64,000 nt of DNA from an uncultured Aquimarina sp. (GTDB taxonomy: Bacteria > Bacteroidota > Bacteroidia > Flavobacteriales > Flavobacteriaceae), in contig CANMSL010000018.1 of the NCBI GenBank assembly GCA_947500505.1, forward strand, positions 17,443 through 81,442, read 5' to 3'. Below the pieces are notes generated by a model, which made no database searches, was not told the DNA's origin, and was given only the letters and a program-made list of their open reading frames with translations. Numbering within the stretch: position 1 is the stretch's first letter; every line of letters starts with the position of its first letter. Position numbers and translations under genes: made by a program. Positions 15,863 through 25,152 of the stretch are shown one piece after another.

Positions 15863-16978
15863 TTATATAATTGTAGATTGGCCTACGTGTATATTTTCAA
15901 AATTCATGTTAGAATCCTCGGGATTAAGGATGTAATCATAGATAAAATCTCCTACTTTTTCGGTAGTCAAAGGATTGGAATTATTCAGGTCTGGAGTAGT
16001 AATATTCAGTTCTAATGCTTTTTCCACTCCATCTTTTATAGCTTGTGCCTCATCCATAAGGTCAAAATGTTCTAAAAGCATCGCAGCAGAGAGGATGGCA
16101 GCAATCGGATTAGCGATTCCTTTGCCTGTTGCTTGTGGATAGGATCCGTGGATAGGTTCAAACATACAACAGGTGTCACCAACAGATGCAGAAGCTAACA
16201 GTCCTATTGAGCCACCTATCACACTGGCTTCATCAGAAATAATATCTCCAAACATATTCTCTGTCAGGATTACATCAAACTGACTTGGATTGAGAATCAT
16301 CTGCATAGCAGCATTATCTACAAATAAGAAATCAACATTTATATCCTTATAGTCTTTGGCTATTTCCGTCACCACTTTTCTCCATAAGCGCGAAGATTCT
16401 AAAACATTCGCTTTGTCTACTAAGGTGAGTTTTTTTCTACGTTTTTGGGCAGCTTTAAAGGCAAGATGCGATATACGCTCTATCTCCTCCTGTGAGTACT
16501 CACATAAGTCTGACGCTACGGTTCCTGCTTCGTTTAGATGTTTCTTACCAAAATAAATCCCACCTGTTAGTTCTCTATAAATAGAAATGTCGGTGCCTTC
16601 TATAATTTCTCTTTTTAAAGGTGATTTGTCTAATAATGTTTCATAAGCTTTCACCGGACGAATATTGGCATATAGGCCTAATTCCTTTCGCAAACGTAAC
16701 AATCCTTGTTCTGGTCTTATAGATGCACTCGGGTTATTGTCATATTTAGGATCTCCGATCGCTCCAAAAAGAACCGCATCCATATTGGCACAAAGCTCCA
16801 AAGTTTCATCAGGTAAAGGATTACCCGTTTTATCAATAGCAATAGCGCCCACCAACGCCTCTTTAAAGGTAAAAGTATGGTCAAATCGATGCATAATAGC
16901 TTCTAGAGCTTTGATAGCTTGTGCAGTGACCTCGGGTCCAATTCCGTCTCCTGATAATACAGCAATTTCTAGTTTCAT
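15863..16978 (-). CDS. leuB: 3-Isopropylmalate dehydrogenase
   Basis: Oxidative decarboxylation of 3-isopropylmalate with NAD+, third step of leucine synthesis, in the cytoplasm. The 371 residues are normal for the isocitrate/isopropylmalate dehydrogenase family. Visible are GDGIGPEVTAQAIKAL, FGAIGDPKYD, the DISIYRELTGGIYFG loop with substrate Arg, LTLVDKANVLESSRLWRK with catalytic Lys, and TENMFGDIISDEASVIGGS with metal-binding Asp residues; MFEPIHGSYPQATGKGIANP follows. It is the last gene of leuA-C-D-B on the minus strand, 136 bases after leuD, with a terminator right behind. Confidence 0.97.
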   Translation of the reverse strand: MKLEIAVLSGDGIGPEVTAQAIKALEAIMHRFDHTFTFKEALVGAIAIDKTGNPLPDETLELCANMDAVLFGAIGDPKYDNNPSASIRPEQGLLRLRKELGLYANIRPVKAYETLLDKSPLKREIIEGTDISIYRELTGGIYFGKKHLNEAGTVASDLCEYSQEEIERISHLAFKAAQKRRKKLTLVDKANVLESSRLWRKVVTEIAKDYKDINVDFLFVDNAAMQMILNPSQFDVILTENMFGDIISDEASVIGGSIGLLASASVGDTCCMFEPIHGSYPQATGKGIANPIAAILSAAMLLEHFDLMDEAQAIKDGVEKALELNITTPDLNNSNPLTTEKVGDFIYDYILNPEDSNMNFENIHVGQSTII

Positions 16979-17114
16979 AGATTGGTATCTATTTTTATAT
17001 TATTATTGTTATATAGAACTCTTTTCCTAAGTCCTACAAGATGTTGAAATGTTTTTATACTTTTTATACTATTTTTATGTTTTCTTTAGCAAGCTCATCT
17101 TGATAATATTGTAA

Positions 17115-17702
17115 CTAAACTCTTGTTTTTTCGAAGGCTTCAATTTCAGATTTGTTACTGATCAAAAAGTCAATATCATCATATCCATTCATTAAACACA
17201 TCTTCTTATAGTTATTTATTTCAAAATTTTCTTCAGAGCCTGTTGATTGGATTGTAATTTTTTGAGTCTCCAGATCTACTTCAATTTGGGTTGTTGGATC
17301 TTTTTTAATCTCAATAAATAACTCTTGAAGATATTCCGGAGAAACCTGAACAGGTAGTAAACCATTATTCAGTGAATTTCCTTTAAAAATATCGGCAAAA
17401 AAACTAGAGATAACTACCTTAAATCCATAATCTTGTAAGGCCCAGGCCGCATGCTCTCTACTAGAACCACAACCAAAATTATTTCCGGCAACCAGAATAT
17501 TACCAGAGTTTTCATTTTTATTTAAAACAAAATCTTCATTTGCAGTGCCATCTTTATGAAAGCGCCAGTCTCTGAAAAGATTTTCTCCAAAGCCTTCGCG
17601 GTTCGTAGCCTTCAGAAAACGAGCCGGGATGATTTGATCTGTATCTACATTCTCAATGGGCAACGGTATTGCAGAGGATAGCAACTTTATAAACTTATCC
17701 AT
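17115..17702 (-). CDS. leuD: 3-Isopropylmalate dehydratase small subunit
   Basis: Small subunit of isopropylmalate isomerase, which converts 2- to 3-isopropylmalate together with LeuC. The 195 residues contain the aconitase swivel-domain signatures: PLPIENVDTDQIIPARFLK near the start, GNNFGCGSSREHAAWALQDYGFKVVISSFFADIF in the middle (key part GCGSSREHA), and NSLNNGLLPV. It starts 4 bases after the leuC stop on the minus strand, so the two subunits are almost certainly co-translated from one transcript. Confidence 0.97.
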   Translation of the reverse strand: MDKFIKLLSSAIPLPIENVDTDQIIPARFLKATNREGFGENLFRDWRFHKDGTANEDFVLNKNENSGNILVAGNNFGCGSSREHAAWALQDYGFKVVISSFFADIFKGNSLNNGLLPVQVSPEYLQELFIEIKKDPTTQIEVDLETQKITIQSTGSEENFEINNYKKMCLMNGYDDIDFLISNKSEIEAFEKTRV

Positions 17703-17706
17703 ACTT

Positions 17707-19089
17707 TTAATTCAGATGTTTAGTGATATCAATAATTTTTCCTTCTATGGCGGTGGCAGCTGCTACCAAAGGACTAGCGAGAATGGTTCTGGCACCTTGT
17801 CCCTGGCGGCCTTCAAAATTTCTATTGGATGTAGAGACGCAGTATTCTCCTTCAGGTATTTTATCATCATTCATTGCCAAACATGCCGAGCATCCTGGTT
17901 GTCTTAGTTGAAAACCAGCTTCTTCAAAAATCGCATTCAGTCCTTCATCAGCTATTTGTGAAGCAACTTGTTGCGATCCTGGAACAAACCAAGCCGTTAC
18001 ATTATTAGCTTTTTTCTTTCCCTTAATATAACTTGCGGCAACTCTAAAATCTTCTATACGGCTATTGGTACAGCTTCCTATGAAAACATAATTGATCTGC
18101 TGATCGACCAATGATTGGCCTTTTTCAAAATTCATATATGCTAATGATTTTTCAAAAGAAGCATTGTTTTCCATGGGTATAGTCGAAGTAACTTTGATTC
18201 CCATTCCCGGATTTGTTCCGTAGGTGATCATAGGCTCTATGTCAGATGCATCAAAATGATACTCTTTATCAAAAACAGCACCTTCGTCTGTGGGCAATGT
18301 TTTCCAATACGCTACTTTTTTGTCATAAGCTTCACCTTTGGGAGCGAATTTTCTTCCTTTTACATATGCAAAAGTAGTTTCATCCGGAGCGATTATACCT
18401 CCTCGCGCTCCCATTTCGATACTCATATTACAAACAGTCATACGACCTTCCATAGACATTTCTTCAAAAACATTACCAGCATACTCACAAAAATATCCGG
18501 TACCTGCATTGGTTCCTAATTTAGCAATGATATAAAGAATAACGTCTTTGGGTAAAACACCTGGTTTTAGTTTTCCTTTCACATTCACACGTAAACTTTT
18601 AGGTTTTTGAAGTAATAAACATTGACTCGCAAAAACCTGAGCTACCTGACTTGTTCCTATACCAAAGGCTATAGAACCAAAGGCGCCATGAGTGGACGTA
18701 TGACTATCTCCGCATACTAAAGTCATTCCCGGTTGGGTGATACCTAATTCAGGAGCCATTACATGAACTATACCATTATATTTGTGACCCAGTCCATAAA
18801 GTGTAATATCATTTTTCTCACAATTTTTCGTAAGCTGGGCCAATTGATTTCTAGATAAGGGGTCTTTTACAGGTAAATGCTGATCAATCGTTGGTGTATT
18901 ATGATCTGCAGTGGCTACAACCTGATTCGGTCTAAAAATTGAAATTCCACGTCTTTCAAGCTCGTTAAAAGCTTGTGGACTTGTAACTTCGTGGATGAGG
19001 TGTTTATCTATATAAAGTACTTGAGGGCCATTCTCTACTTCTTTGACAACGTGAGCGTCCCAAACTTTATCAAATAATGTCTTCTTCAT
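17707..19089 (-). CDS. leuC: 3-Isopropylmalate dehydratase large subunit
   Basis: Large, iron-sulfur subunit of isopropylmalate isomerase. The 460 residues are the standard length. The three 4Fe-4S cysteines are seen in VFIGSCTNSRIEDF and in QPGCSACLAMNDD. Other aconitase-family marks are LVCGDSHTSTHGAFGSIAFG and STSNRNFEGRQGQGARTIL. It follows leuA by 50 bases on the minus strand and precedes leuD by 4 bases. The start ATG leads into MKKTLFDKVWDAHVV, the usual N-terminus. Confidence 0.97.
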   Translation of the reverse strand: MKKTLFDKVWDAHVVKEVENGPQVLYIDKHLIHEVTSPQAFNELERRGISIFRPNQVVATADHNTPTIDQHLPVKDPLSRNQLAQLTKNCEKNDITLYGLGHKYNGIVHVMAPELGITQPGMTLVCGDSHTSTHGAFGSIAFGIGTSQVAQVFASQCLLLQKPKSLRVNVKGKLKPGVLPKDVILYIIAKLGTNAGTGYFCEYAGNVFEEMSMEGRMTVCNMSIEMGARGGIIAPDETTFAYVKGRKFAPKGEAYDKKVAYWKTLPTDEGAVFDKEYHFDASDIEPMITYGTNPGMGIKVTSTIPMENNASFEKSLAYMNFEKGQSLVDQQINYVFIGSCTNSRIEDFRVAASYIKGKKKANNVTAWFVPGSQQVASQIADEGLNAIFEEAGFQLRQPGCSACLAMNDDKIPEGEYCVSTSNRNFEGRQGQGARTILASPLVAAATAIEGKIIDITKHLN

Positions 19090-19139
19090 ATAATTTTGAT
19101 ATTCTTACTTTTAATGAGAAAAAAAGATAATACTGTGTT

Positions 19140-20312
19140 TTAAGCTACTGCCGCGGCTTCAACCTCTACAGTTTTCATAATTTGGTGAATATCTTCATCC
19201 ACTACTTCTTTCTTTCTGTCAGCGTAATTTAAAAATTCTTTGTATACTTCATCTAACTGAAGCTTAGTTAATTCATACCCAATTTTTTTGGATCTGTAGG
19301 CCAGTGCCGCTCTGCCGCTTCTAGCTGTAAGTACAATGGCTGATTCTGTAACTCCTACTTCAGCCGGATCTATAATCTCGTAGGTTTCCCGGTTTTTGAT
19401 AACACCATCCTGATGTATTCCCGAACTATGAGCAAAAGCATTTGCACCGACGATCGCTTTATTAGGTTGAACCAGCATACCCATACTTTCAGAAACCATA
19501 AGACTAGTATCATATAATAACTTAGAATTGATATCTGTATTCAGATCTAAATATGGATGTTGTTTCATGATCATCACCACTTCTTCTAAAGCGGTATTTC
19601 CCGCACGTTCTCCTATTCCGTTAATAGTACACTCTATTTGTCTGGCTCCATTGATTGCTCCAACAATAGAATTAGCGGTTGCCAAACCTAAATCATTATG
19701 ACAATGACAGGAAATAATAACATTATCTATACCAGTGACATTTTCCTTTAAGTATTTTATTTTAGCACCATATTCTTCAGGTAAACAATATCCAGTCGTA
19801 TCCGGAATATTGAGGACAGTAGCACCAGCTTTTATCATAGCTTCGCAAACTCTTGCCAGAAACTCATTATCTGTACGTCCGGCATCTTCAGCATAAAATT
19901 CTACATCTTCCACAAAGGATTTGGCATATTTTACAGCGGCTACGCCTCGTTCTATTACTTTGTCTTGTGTAGAGTTAAATTTATACCGTATGTGGGATTC
20001 TGATGTTCCGATTCCCGTATGTATTCTTGGTTTTTTAGCATATTGAAGTGCTTCAGCTGCAACCTTTATATCGTTTTCTACAGCCCTCGTGAGTCCACAG
20101 ACAGTTGCATTTTTAACGATTTTTGCTATTTCATTCACCGAAAGAAAATCTCCTGGACTGGATACAGGAAATCCTGCTTCTATAACATCAACGCCAAGAA
20201 GGTCTAGCCGCTCTGCAATCACTAATTTCTGCTTAGTATTTAGTTTACAACCCGGGACTTGTTCTCCGTCTCTTAACGTAGTGTCAAAAATTTGGACTTT
20301 AGAATCGCTCAT
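19140..20312 (-). CDS. leuA: 2-Isopropylmalate synthase, short form
   Basis: First committed enzyme of leucine synthesis, condensing 2-ketoisovalerate and acetyl-CoA. The 390 residues contain the full TIM-barrel domain (FDTTLRDGEQVPGC with catalytic Arg-Asp, VIISCHCHNDLGLATANS with the metal-binding His-x-His, NGIGERAGNTALEE) and the start of the helical linker. The C-terminal LeuA dimer domain of about 130 residues that binds leucine for feedback inhibition is absent. It is the first gene of leuACDB; the 204-base upstream spacer contains an ACATCTTT ... AAAGATGT inverted repeat (20351-20381) of unknown meaning. Homocitrate or citramalate synthase are alternatives, but operon context favours LeuA. 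Confidence 0.93.
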   Translation of the reverse strand: MSDSKVQIFDTTLRDGEQVPGCKLNTKQKLVIAERLDLLGVDVIEAGFPVSSPGDFLSVNEIAKIVKNATVCGLTRAVENDIKVAAEALQYAKKPRIHTGIGTSESHIRYKFNSTQDKVIERGVAAVKYAKSFVEDVEFYAEDAGRTDNEFLARVCEAMIKAGATVLNIPDTTGYCLPEEYGAKIKYLKENVTGIDNVIISCHCHNDLGLATANSIVGAINGARQIECTINGIGERAGNTALEEVVMIMKQHPYLDLNTDINSKLLYDTSLMVSESMGMLVQPNKAIVGANAFAHSSGIHQDGVIKNRETYEIIDPAEVGVTESAIVLTARSGRAALAYRSKKIGYELTKLQLDEVYKEFLNYADRKKEVVDEDIHQIMKTVEVEAAAVA

Positions 20313-20516
20313 ATATGTGAATTAAAATTTTTGATAATCTTGTTAACACGACATCTTTTTTAAATATTATTCTAAAGATGTTTTAGTATTCTCTTACGAA
20401 TTTATATTTTGGTTATTCAAAAAGAAGGGATTTAGCTATTCGTTTTACAACGTTGAAATGTTTTGGAGGCGAGTTAACTTTCTTGTAATCAATTAAATGA
20501 AATATAATTTCTTACA

Positions 20517-22061
20517 ATGACTAATGATCAAAAAGATCCTTTGTTCGTTTTAGTGAAGTCACTCTCTAAGTCAGAAAAACGACAGTTTAAAGTGTATGTT
20601 GGAAGATTAGGAGTCAATACCGACTCTAAATTCTTGGCGCTCTTTAACCATCTTGATAAAAGTGAATCGCTGGATGAAGAGTTAATTGTGTCTAAAGGAA
20701 TCGTAAAAAAACAGCAACTCTCTAACCTGAAAGCACATTTGTATAAACAAATTCTGATAAGTCTTAGATTAAGTCCATTACATCAGAATATTAGATCGCA
20801 GATCAGGGAACAACTTGATTTTGCAACTATCCTATATCATAAAGGACTTTATAAACAGAGTTTGAAGATTTTGGATAAGGCAAAAACTGTGGCAAAGGAA
20901 AATGAAGAAAATAATATAGCCTACGAAATTGTAGAATTAGAAAAGGTAATCGAAACCCAATACATTACCAGGAGTATCAATAGTCGTGCAGATGAACTAA
21001 CCATTGAGGCTAAAATGCTGAGTATGAAAAATGTACTTACCAGCAGATTGTCCAATCTTTCACTTCAGTTATACGGTCTAATGATTAAAAGTGGATATGT
21101 TCGGAATGATAAAGAACATAAAATAATCACTAATTATTTTGAAAGCAAATTGCCAAAATATGATTGGAATATTCTTGGTTTCAGAGAAAAATTGTGGTTA
21201 TACAAAGCACATTTATGGTATAGTTTTATGGTTCAGGATTTTTTGTCTTGTTATAAATATTCTAAAAAGTGGATTGATTTATTTTATGAAAACCCTAAGA
21301 TGATCATTCTTAATCCTGTGTTTTTTTTAAGGGGAAATCACTACTTATTAGAGTCATTATATTTGATTCAGGATAAAACTCAGTTGAAATTAACCCTTAG
21401 TAAATTTGAAAAAACAATTAGTTCTGAAGACTTTCCAATTGATGACAATATCACGGTGCTTTCATTTCAGTTTATATATAATAATAAATTTAATGTACAT
21501 TTTCTGGAGGGAACTTTTGAAGAAGGAGAGTACCTGGTAGCAGAAATTTTGGATGGAATTAGGCAATATAAAAATCGACTGGATGATCATCATATCATGG
21601 TGCTGTATTATAAAATTGCATGTTTGTATTTTGGCATGGCCAATCATCGTAAATGTATAGAGTATCTTAGTAAGATTATCAATAATAAGTCCCTGAAAAT
21701 GCGAGAGGATTTAATGTGTTTTGCAAGAGTTCTAAGCTTGGTGGCGCATTATGAAGCGGGAATGGATTATCGTTTAGAGTCCCAATTGAAGGAAACGTAT
21801 CGCTTTTTGATTAAAATGAATGATTTACACGAAGTACAAAAAGAAATGATTAAGTTCCTCAAAAATCTTGGTGATATATTTCCGCATCAGATTAAGGATG
21901 AATTCAGAAAACTTCATAAAAGATTGAAGCAATATGAGAATCATCCATACGAGAAAAGGGCGTTTTTATATCTAGATATTTTATCTTGGTTAGAAAGTAA
22001 TATAGAGAGCAGACCAGTTGCTGATATTATCAAAGAAAAATCTAAAAAACTGGTTCGTTAA
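20517..22061 (+). CDS. Conserved helical protein of unknown function
   Basis: A 514-residue soluble protein without signal peptide or membrane helix. The sequence is almost wholly alpha-helical with Lys/Glu/Leu-rich repeats such as KGLYKQSLKILDKAKTVAKE, which suggests TPR-like helical hairpins, but I do not recognise a named family. The N-terminus (PLFVLVKSLSKSEKRQFKVY) looks like a conserved bacteroidete block. It is the first of two + strand genes, ending 9 bases before a DMT exporter, and is divergent from leuA. No function is proposed. Confidence 0.75.
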   Translation: MTNDQKDPLFVLVKSLSKSEKRQFKVYVGRLGVNTDSKFLALFNHLDKSESLDEELIVSKGIVKKQQLSNLKAHLYKQILISLRLSPLHQNIRSQIREQLDFATILYHKGLYKQSLKILDKAKTVAKENEENNIAYEIVELEKVIETQYITRSINSRADELTIEAKMLSMKNVLTSRLSNLSLQLYGLMIKSGYVRNDKEHKIITNYFESKLPKYDWNILGFREKLWLYKAHLWYSFMVQDFLSCYKYSKKWIDLFYENPKMIILNPVFFLRGNHYLLESLYLIQDKTQLKLTLSKFEKTISSEDFPIDDNITVLSFQFIYNNKFNVHFLEGTFEEGEYLVAEILDGIRQYKNRLDDHHIMVLYYKIACLYFGMANHRKCIEYLSKIINNKSLKMREDLMCFARVLSLVAHYEAGMDYRLESQLKETYRFLIKMNDLHEVQKEMIKFLKNLGDIFPHQIKDEFRKLHKRLKQYENHPYEKRAFLYLDILSWLESNIESRPVADIIKEKSKKLVR

Positions 22062-22070
22062 CTATAGTTT

Positions 22071-22931
22071 ATGCAAAAGAATACCCAGCACCTGCGGAAT
22101 GTTTTAGAACTAAACCTGGCTATGCTTTTTATTAGTACCTCTGGGGCACTAGGAAGATATATTGATATGCCGGTGCCAGTGACCATTGGTTTTAGAGCAT
22201 TATTGGCGGGAATTATACTATTCTTGTTTTGCAAATGGAAAAAGATATCTTTCAGAATAGCATCGGGTGATCGTTTTACCATAGTATTTAGCGGAATACT
22301 AATGGGATTGCATTGGATTACATATTTCTACGCATTAAAGATGTCTAATGTTGCCATAGGAATGCTGTCCTTATTTACGTATCCCGTAATTACGTCTTTT
22401 TTAGAGCCAATACTTCTAAAAACAAAATTTCAGAAAATGCATTTGGTTTTAGGATCTTTAGTTATGTTAGGTATCTATTTTTTAGTTCCCGATTTTAGTC
22501 CAGAGAACTCTTACGCAAAAGCTGTTGGTTTGGGAGTCACATCTGCGCTATGTTATGCACTCCGAAATCTGATTATGAAAACCAAAGTAAGTAATTATCA
22601 TGGTTCTTTGTTAATGTGGTATCAATTAGTGATCATTAGTATCCTATTATTACCAGCACTTTTTGTAATGGATAGCTCTGGAATTGTTACACAGTGGCCC
22701 TGGATCTTGGTATTGGCAATTCTAACCACAGCATTAGGTCATACATTATTTTTGTTTAGTTTGAAAAGATTTTCGGCCACCACTGCAAGTATTATAAGTA
22801 GTATACAGCCTGTCTATGGAATCGTGATAGGAATTATATTTTTGAGAGAAATACCTGTGCTTACGACAGTAATTGGTGGAATTTTGATTTTGACTTCTGT
22901 AGTGATAGAAAGTGTACGATCATACAAATAG
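22071..22931 (+). CDS. EamA-domain DMT family transporter
   Basis: A 286-residue inner-membrane protein of the drug/metabolite transporter superfamily, with ten predicted helices in two EamA repeats (about 10-140 and 150-280). Typical are the paired motif GFRALLAGIILF after helix 1, WITYFYALKMSNVAIGMLS in the first repeat, and ALGHTLFLFSLKRFSATTAS with SSIQPVYGIVIGIIFLRE in the second. Members export metabolites such as amino acids; the substrate is not predictable. It starts 9 bases after the unknown helical protein, implying an operon, and converges with an RluA-type gene. Confidence 0.9.
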   Translation: MQKNTQHLRNVLELNLAMLFISTSGALGRYIDMPVPVTIGFRALLAGIILFLFCKWKKISFRIASGDRFTIVFSGILMGLHWITYFYALKMSNVAIGMLSLFTYPVITSFLEPILLKTKFQKMHLVLGSLVMLGIYFLVPDFSPENSYAKAVGLGVTSALCYALRNLIMKTKVSNYHGSLLMWYQLVIISILLLPALFVMDSSGIVTQWPWILVLAILTTALGHTLFLFSLKRFSATTASIISSIQPVYGIVIGIIFLREIPVLTTVIGGILILTSVVIESVRSYK

Positions 22932-22942
22932 TATTTAAGAAG

Positions 22943-23644
22943 TTATTTCTTCATTATGTCGTCCCACAACGGATCGGATGGAGGAGGGGCCAGAATGGTT
23001 AAAGATTCTTTTTTGACAGGATGAACAAAAGTCAATTTTCTTGAGTGCAAATGAATACTTCCATCACTATTACTCCGATCAGCACCGTATTTTAAATCTC
23101 CTTTAATTACGGATCCGATGTTTGATAATTGAGATCTTATCTGATGATGCCTGCCGGTATGAAGATTAATTTCTAAAACGCAATAATTATCGAGTCTTTT
23201 TATAATGGTATAATCCAAAATAGCTTTTTTGCTATCGGCTACTTCATTTTTATGAGCATACGATTTGTTTTGTTTCGGATTGCGTTTCAGCCAATGAATA
23301 AGCGTGTCATTTTCTTTCGGAGGAGCCTTTTTTACAACGGCCCAATATGTTTTTTTGACTTCTTTATTAGCAAATAATTTATTGAGTCTGGGTAGGGCTT
23401 TACTTGTCCTGGCAAAAACAACAATACCACTTGTAGGACGATCTAGCCTATGCACTACACCGAGATAAACAGCGCCAGGTTTGTTATACTTTTTTGCAAT
23501 ATATTCTTTTACCACTTCGCTAAGTGGTTTATCTCCTGTTTTATCTCCTTGTACAATATCACCAGCTCGCTTATTAACGATAAACAAGTGATTATCCTCA
23601 TAAAGGACCTGGAGATTGGATTTAGTGGAGATTACTTTGGACAT
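22943..23644 (-). CDS. RluA family pseudouridine synthase
   Basis: A 233-residue RNA-modifying enzyme that isomerises uridine to pseudouridine in rRNA or tRNA. The catalytic motif is present as HRLDRPTSGIVVFART with the essential Asp at about residue 67, followed by LEINLHTGRHHQIRSQL, typical of the RluA/RsuA fold. There is no S4 domain at the N-terminus, so it is a short catalytic-only form like RluC-type proteins of other flavobacteria. It lies on the minus strand, separated from panB by a broken inserted gene and repeats. The target base cannot be named. Confidence 0.92.
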   Translation of the reverse strand: MSKVISTKSNLQVLYEDNHLFIVNKRAGDIVQGDKTGDKPLSEVVKEYIAKKYNKPGAVYLGVVHRLDRPTSGIVVFARTSKALPRLNKLFANKEVKKTYWAVVKKAPPKENDTLIHWLKRNPKQNKSYAHKNEVADSKKAILDYTIIKRLDNYCVLEINLHTGRHHQIRSQLSNIGSVIKGDLKYGADRSNSDGSIHLHSRKLTFVHPVKKESLTILAPPPSDPLWDDIMKK

Positions 23645-23645
23645 G

Positions 23646-24192
23646 TTAGATTATTGGATTATCGGATTGCTGGATTATTGGATTGTTAGATTTTTCGATC
23701 TTTGGAATGTTAGATTTTTGGATTATTTGATTGTTAGGTTTTTTTCATTAATGATATAAATCTATTTTAAAGTAGATTTAAATTTTGAAGTCATTTTGAC
23801 AATGGATTCTAAATCGTTTGAAAGATCGTCTAATTCTACTTGGTTTATAAATTTTAAATCTAAAGAAATTAAAAGTTGTGTTTCAATTTCATAAGCAGAG
23901 CCTAAAGTAATTTGAAGAAATCTAGCAAAGTCTTTATTTGAACTTCTTGAAGATCCTTCAGCAATATTTGAAGGTATTTAGACGGCTGCTCTTCTTAATT
24001 GGTTTATTAATCCAAATTTTTCAGATTCTGGAAACCTGGATGTGATATCATATATTTTAGTACAGAAAACACGACTTTTTTTCCAAATTTCCAAATCCTT
24101 AAATCTATGCATATTCATAAGTGTTTTATATGTAAGCTAAATAATCTGAAAAATCTAGTGATCTAATATTCGAAAGATCCAAAAATCTAACT
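23646..24192. repeat. Degenerate (GGATTATTGGATTGTTAGA)-like repeats flanking an insertion
   Basis: From 23646 to about 23740 the sequence is a run of words such as TTGGATTAT, CGGATTGCTGGATTATTGG and TTAGATTTTTGGATTA. From about 24135 to 24190 words of the opposite sense (AATCTGAAAAATCTAG, AAGATCCAAAAATCTAAC) appear. The two blocks bracket the four-helix-bundle pseudogene in inverted orientation and look like the borders of the inserted unit. A short similar stretch (AATCCAACCAATCAAACAAT) is also seen near 12150. Confidence 0.55.
23762..24118 (-). pseudogene. Four-helix-bundle (23S rRNA intervening-sequence type) protein, interrupted
   Basis: From an ATG at 24118 the minus strand encodes 118 residues, MNMHRFKDLEIWKKSRVF onward, with the family signature LINQLRRAAV-stop-IPSNIAEGSSR and FLQITLGSAYEIETQL. 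Codon 47 (23978-23980) is TAA where Ser is expected, a single TCA to TAA change; the rest is intact to its TAG. These small proteins were first seen in 23S rRNA insertions and are common as solitary inserted genes in flavobacteria; function is unknown. The gene lies between an RluA-type gene and panB, within degenerate inverted repeats, so it appears to be a decaying insertion. Confidence 0.88.
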
Positions 24193-24193
24193 A

Positions 24194-25012
24194 CTAATAT
24201 TGTTCATTATCATTAGGGAAATCTAAAGACTTAACATCAGAAACATATTGCTGGAAAGCATTGGTCATTTCTGTGTATAAATCAAGGTATCGTCTCAGGA
24301 AACGAGGATTGAATTCGTGCGTCATTCCAAGCATATCGTGTGTTACCAGTACTTGTCCGTCTACTCCGTTTCCTGCTCCAATCCCAATAATTGGTATGGT
24401 AAGGCTTTCTGCCACTTCTTGCGCTAATTTAGCCGGAACTTTTTCTAAAACAATTGCAAAACATCCGGCTCTTTCTAACATTAACGCATCTTCTTTTAGT
24501 TGTTTGGCTTCTTCTTCTTCCTTAGCTCGAACGGTATAGGTTCCAAATTTGTAAATAGATTGTGGTGTTAACCCTAAATGTCCCATCACTGGAATTCCGG
24601 CATTTAAGATTCTCTTTATTGATTCTTTTACTTCTTTTCCTCCTTCGAGTTTTACAGCATGTCCCCCGGATTCTTTCATAATCCTGATGGCAGAACGTAA
24701 TGCTTCTTTTGGATCGCTTTGATAACTGCCAAAGGGTAAGTCCACAACAACTAAGGCTCTGTCAATTGCTCTGATAACAGAGGATGCGTGATATATCATC
24801 TGATCTAAGGTGATTGGTAAGGTAGTTTCATGGCCAGCCATAACATTAGATGCAGAATCGCCAACCAGAATGACATCAACTCCAGCACCATCCACAATTT
24901 TCGCCATCGTATAATCATAGGCCGTAAGCATCGATATTTTCTCTTTGTTAGCTTTCATCTCTATTAGAGATTTTACCGTAACACGCTTGTAATCTTTTTT
25001 TGCTGTAGACAT
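24194..25012 (-). CDS. panB: 3-Methyl-2-oxobutanoate hydroxymethyltransferase
   Basis: First enzyme of pantothenate synthesis: transfers a hydroxymethyl group from methylene-tetrahydrofolate to 2-ketoisovalerate, giving ketopantoate. The 272 residues cover the whole TIM barrel. Conserved parts are KISMLTAYDYTMAKIVDGAG, VILVGDSASNVMAGHETTLP (metal and substrate Asp-Ser), GGHAVKLEGG, PVMGHLGLTPQS and IIGIGAGNGVDGQVLVTHDM. No panC or panD is adjacent. Its substrate 2-ketoisovalerate is also used by leuA nearby. The start matches the family. Confidence 0.96.
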   Translation of the reverse strand: MSTAKKDYKRVTVKSLIEMKANKEKISMLTAYDYTMAKIVDGAGVDVILVGDSASNVMAGHETTLPITLDQMIYHASSVIRAIDRALVVVDLPFGSYQSDPKEALRSAIRIMKESGGHAVKLEGGKEVKESIKRILNAGIPVMGHLGLTPQSIYKFGTYTVRAKEEEEAKQLKEDALMLERAGCFAIVLEKVPAKLAQEVAESLTIPIIGIGAGNGVDGQVLVTHDMLGMTHEFNPRFLRRYLDLYTEMTNAFQQYVSDVKSLDFPNDNEQY

Positions 25013-25152
25013 TTTGTAAGTTAATTTAGTGAGGTAAAAGTAAACATTTAGTAAGATCGTGACAAGCAGATGTTATAATTGATTCTCAACAATTGTTCTT
25101 AAGCATAACACTTTTACACAGTCTTTTTCGTATATGAAAATATAAAAGTTCT

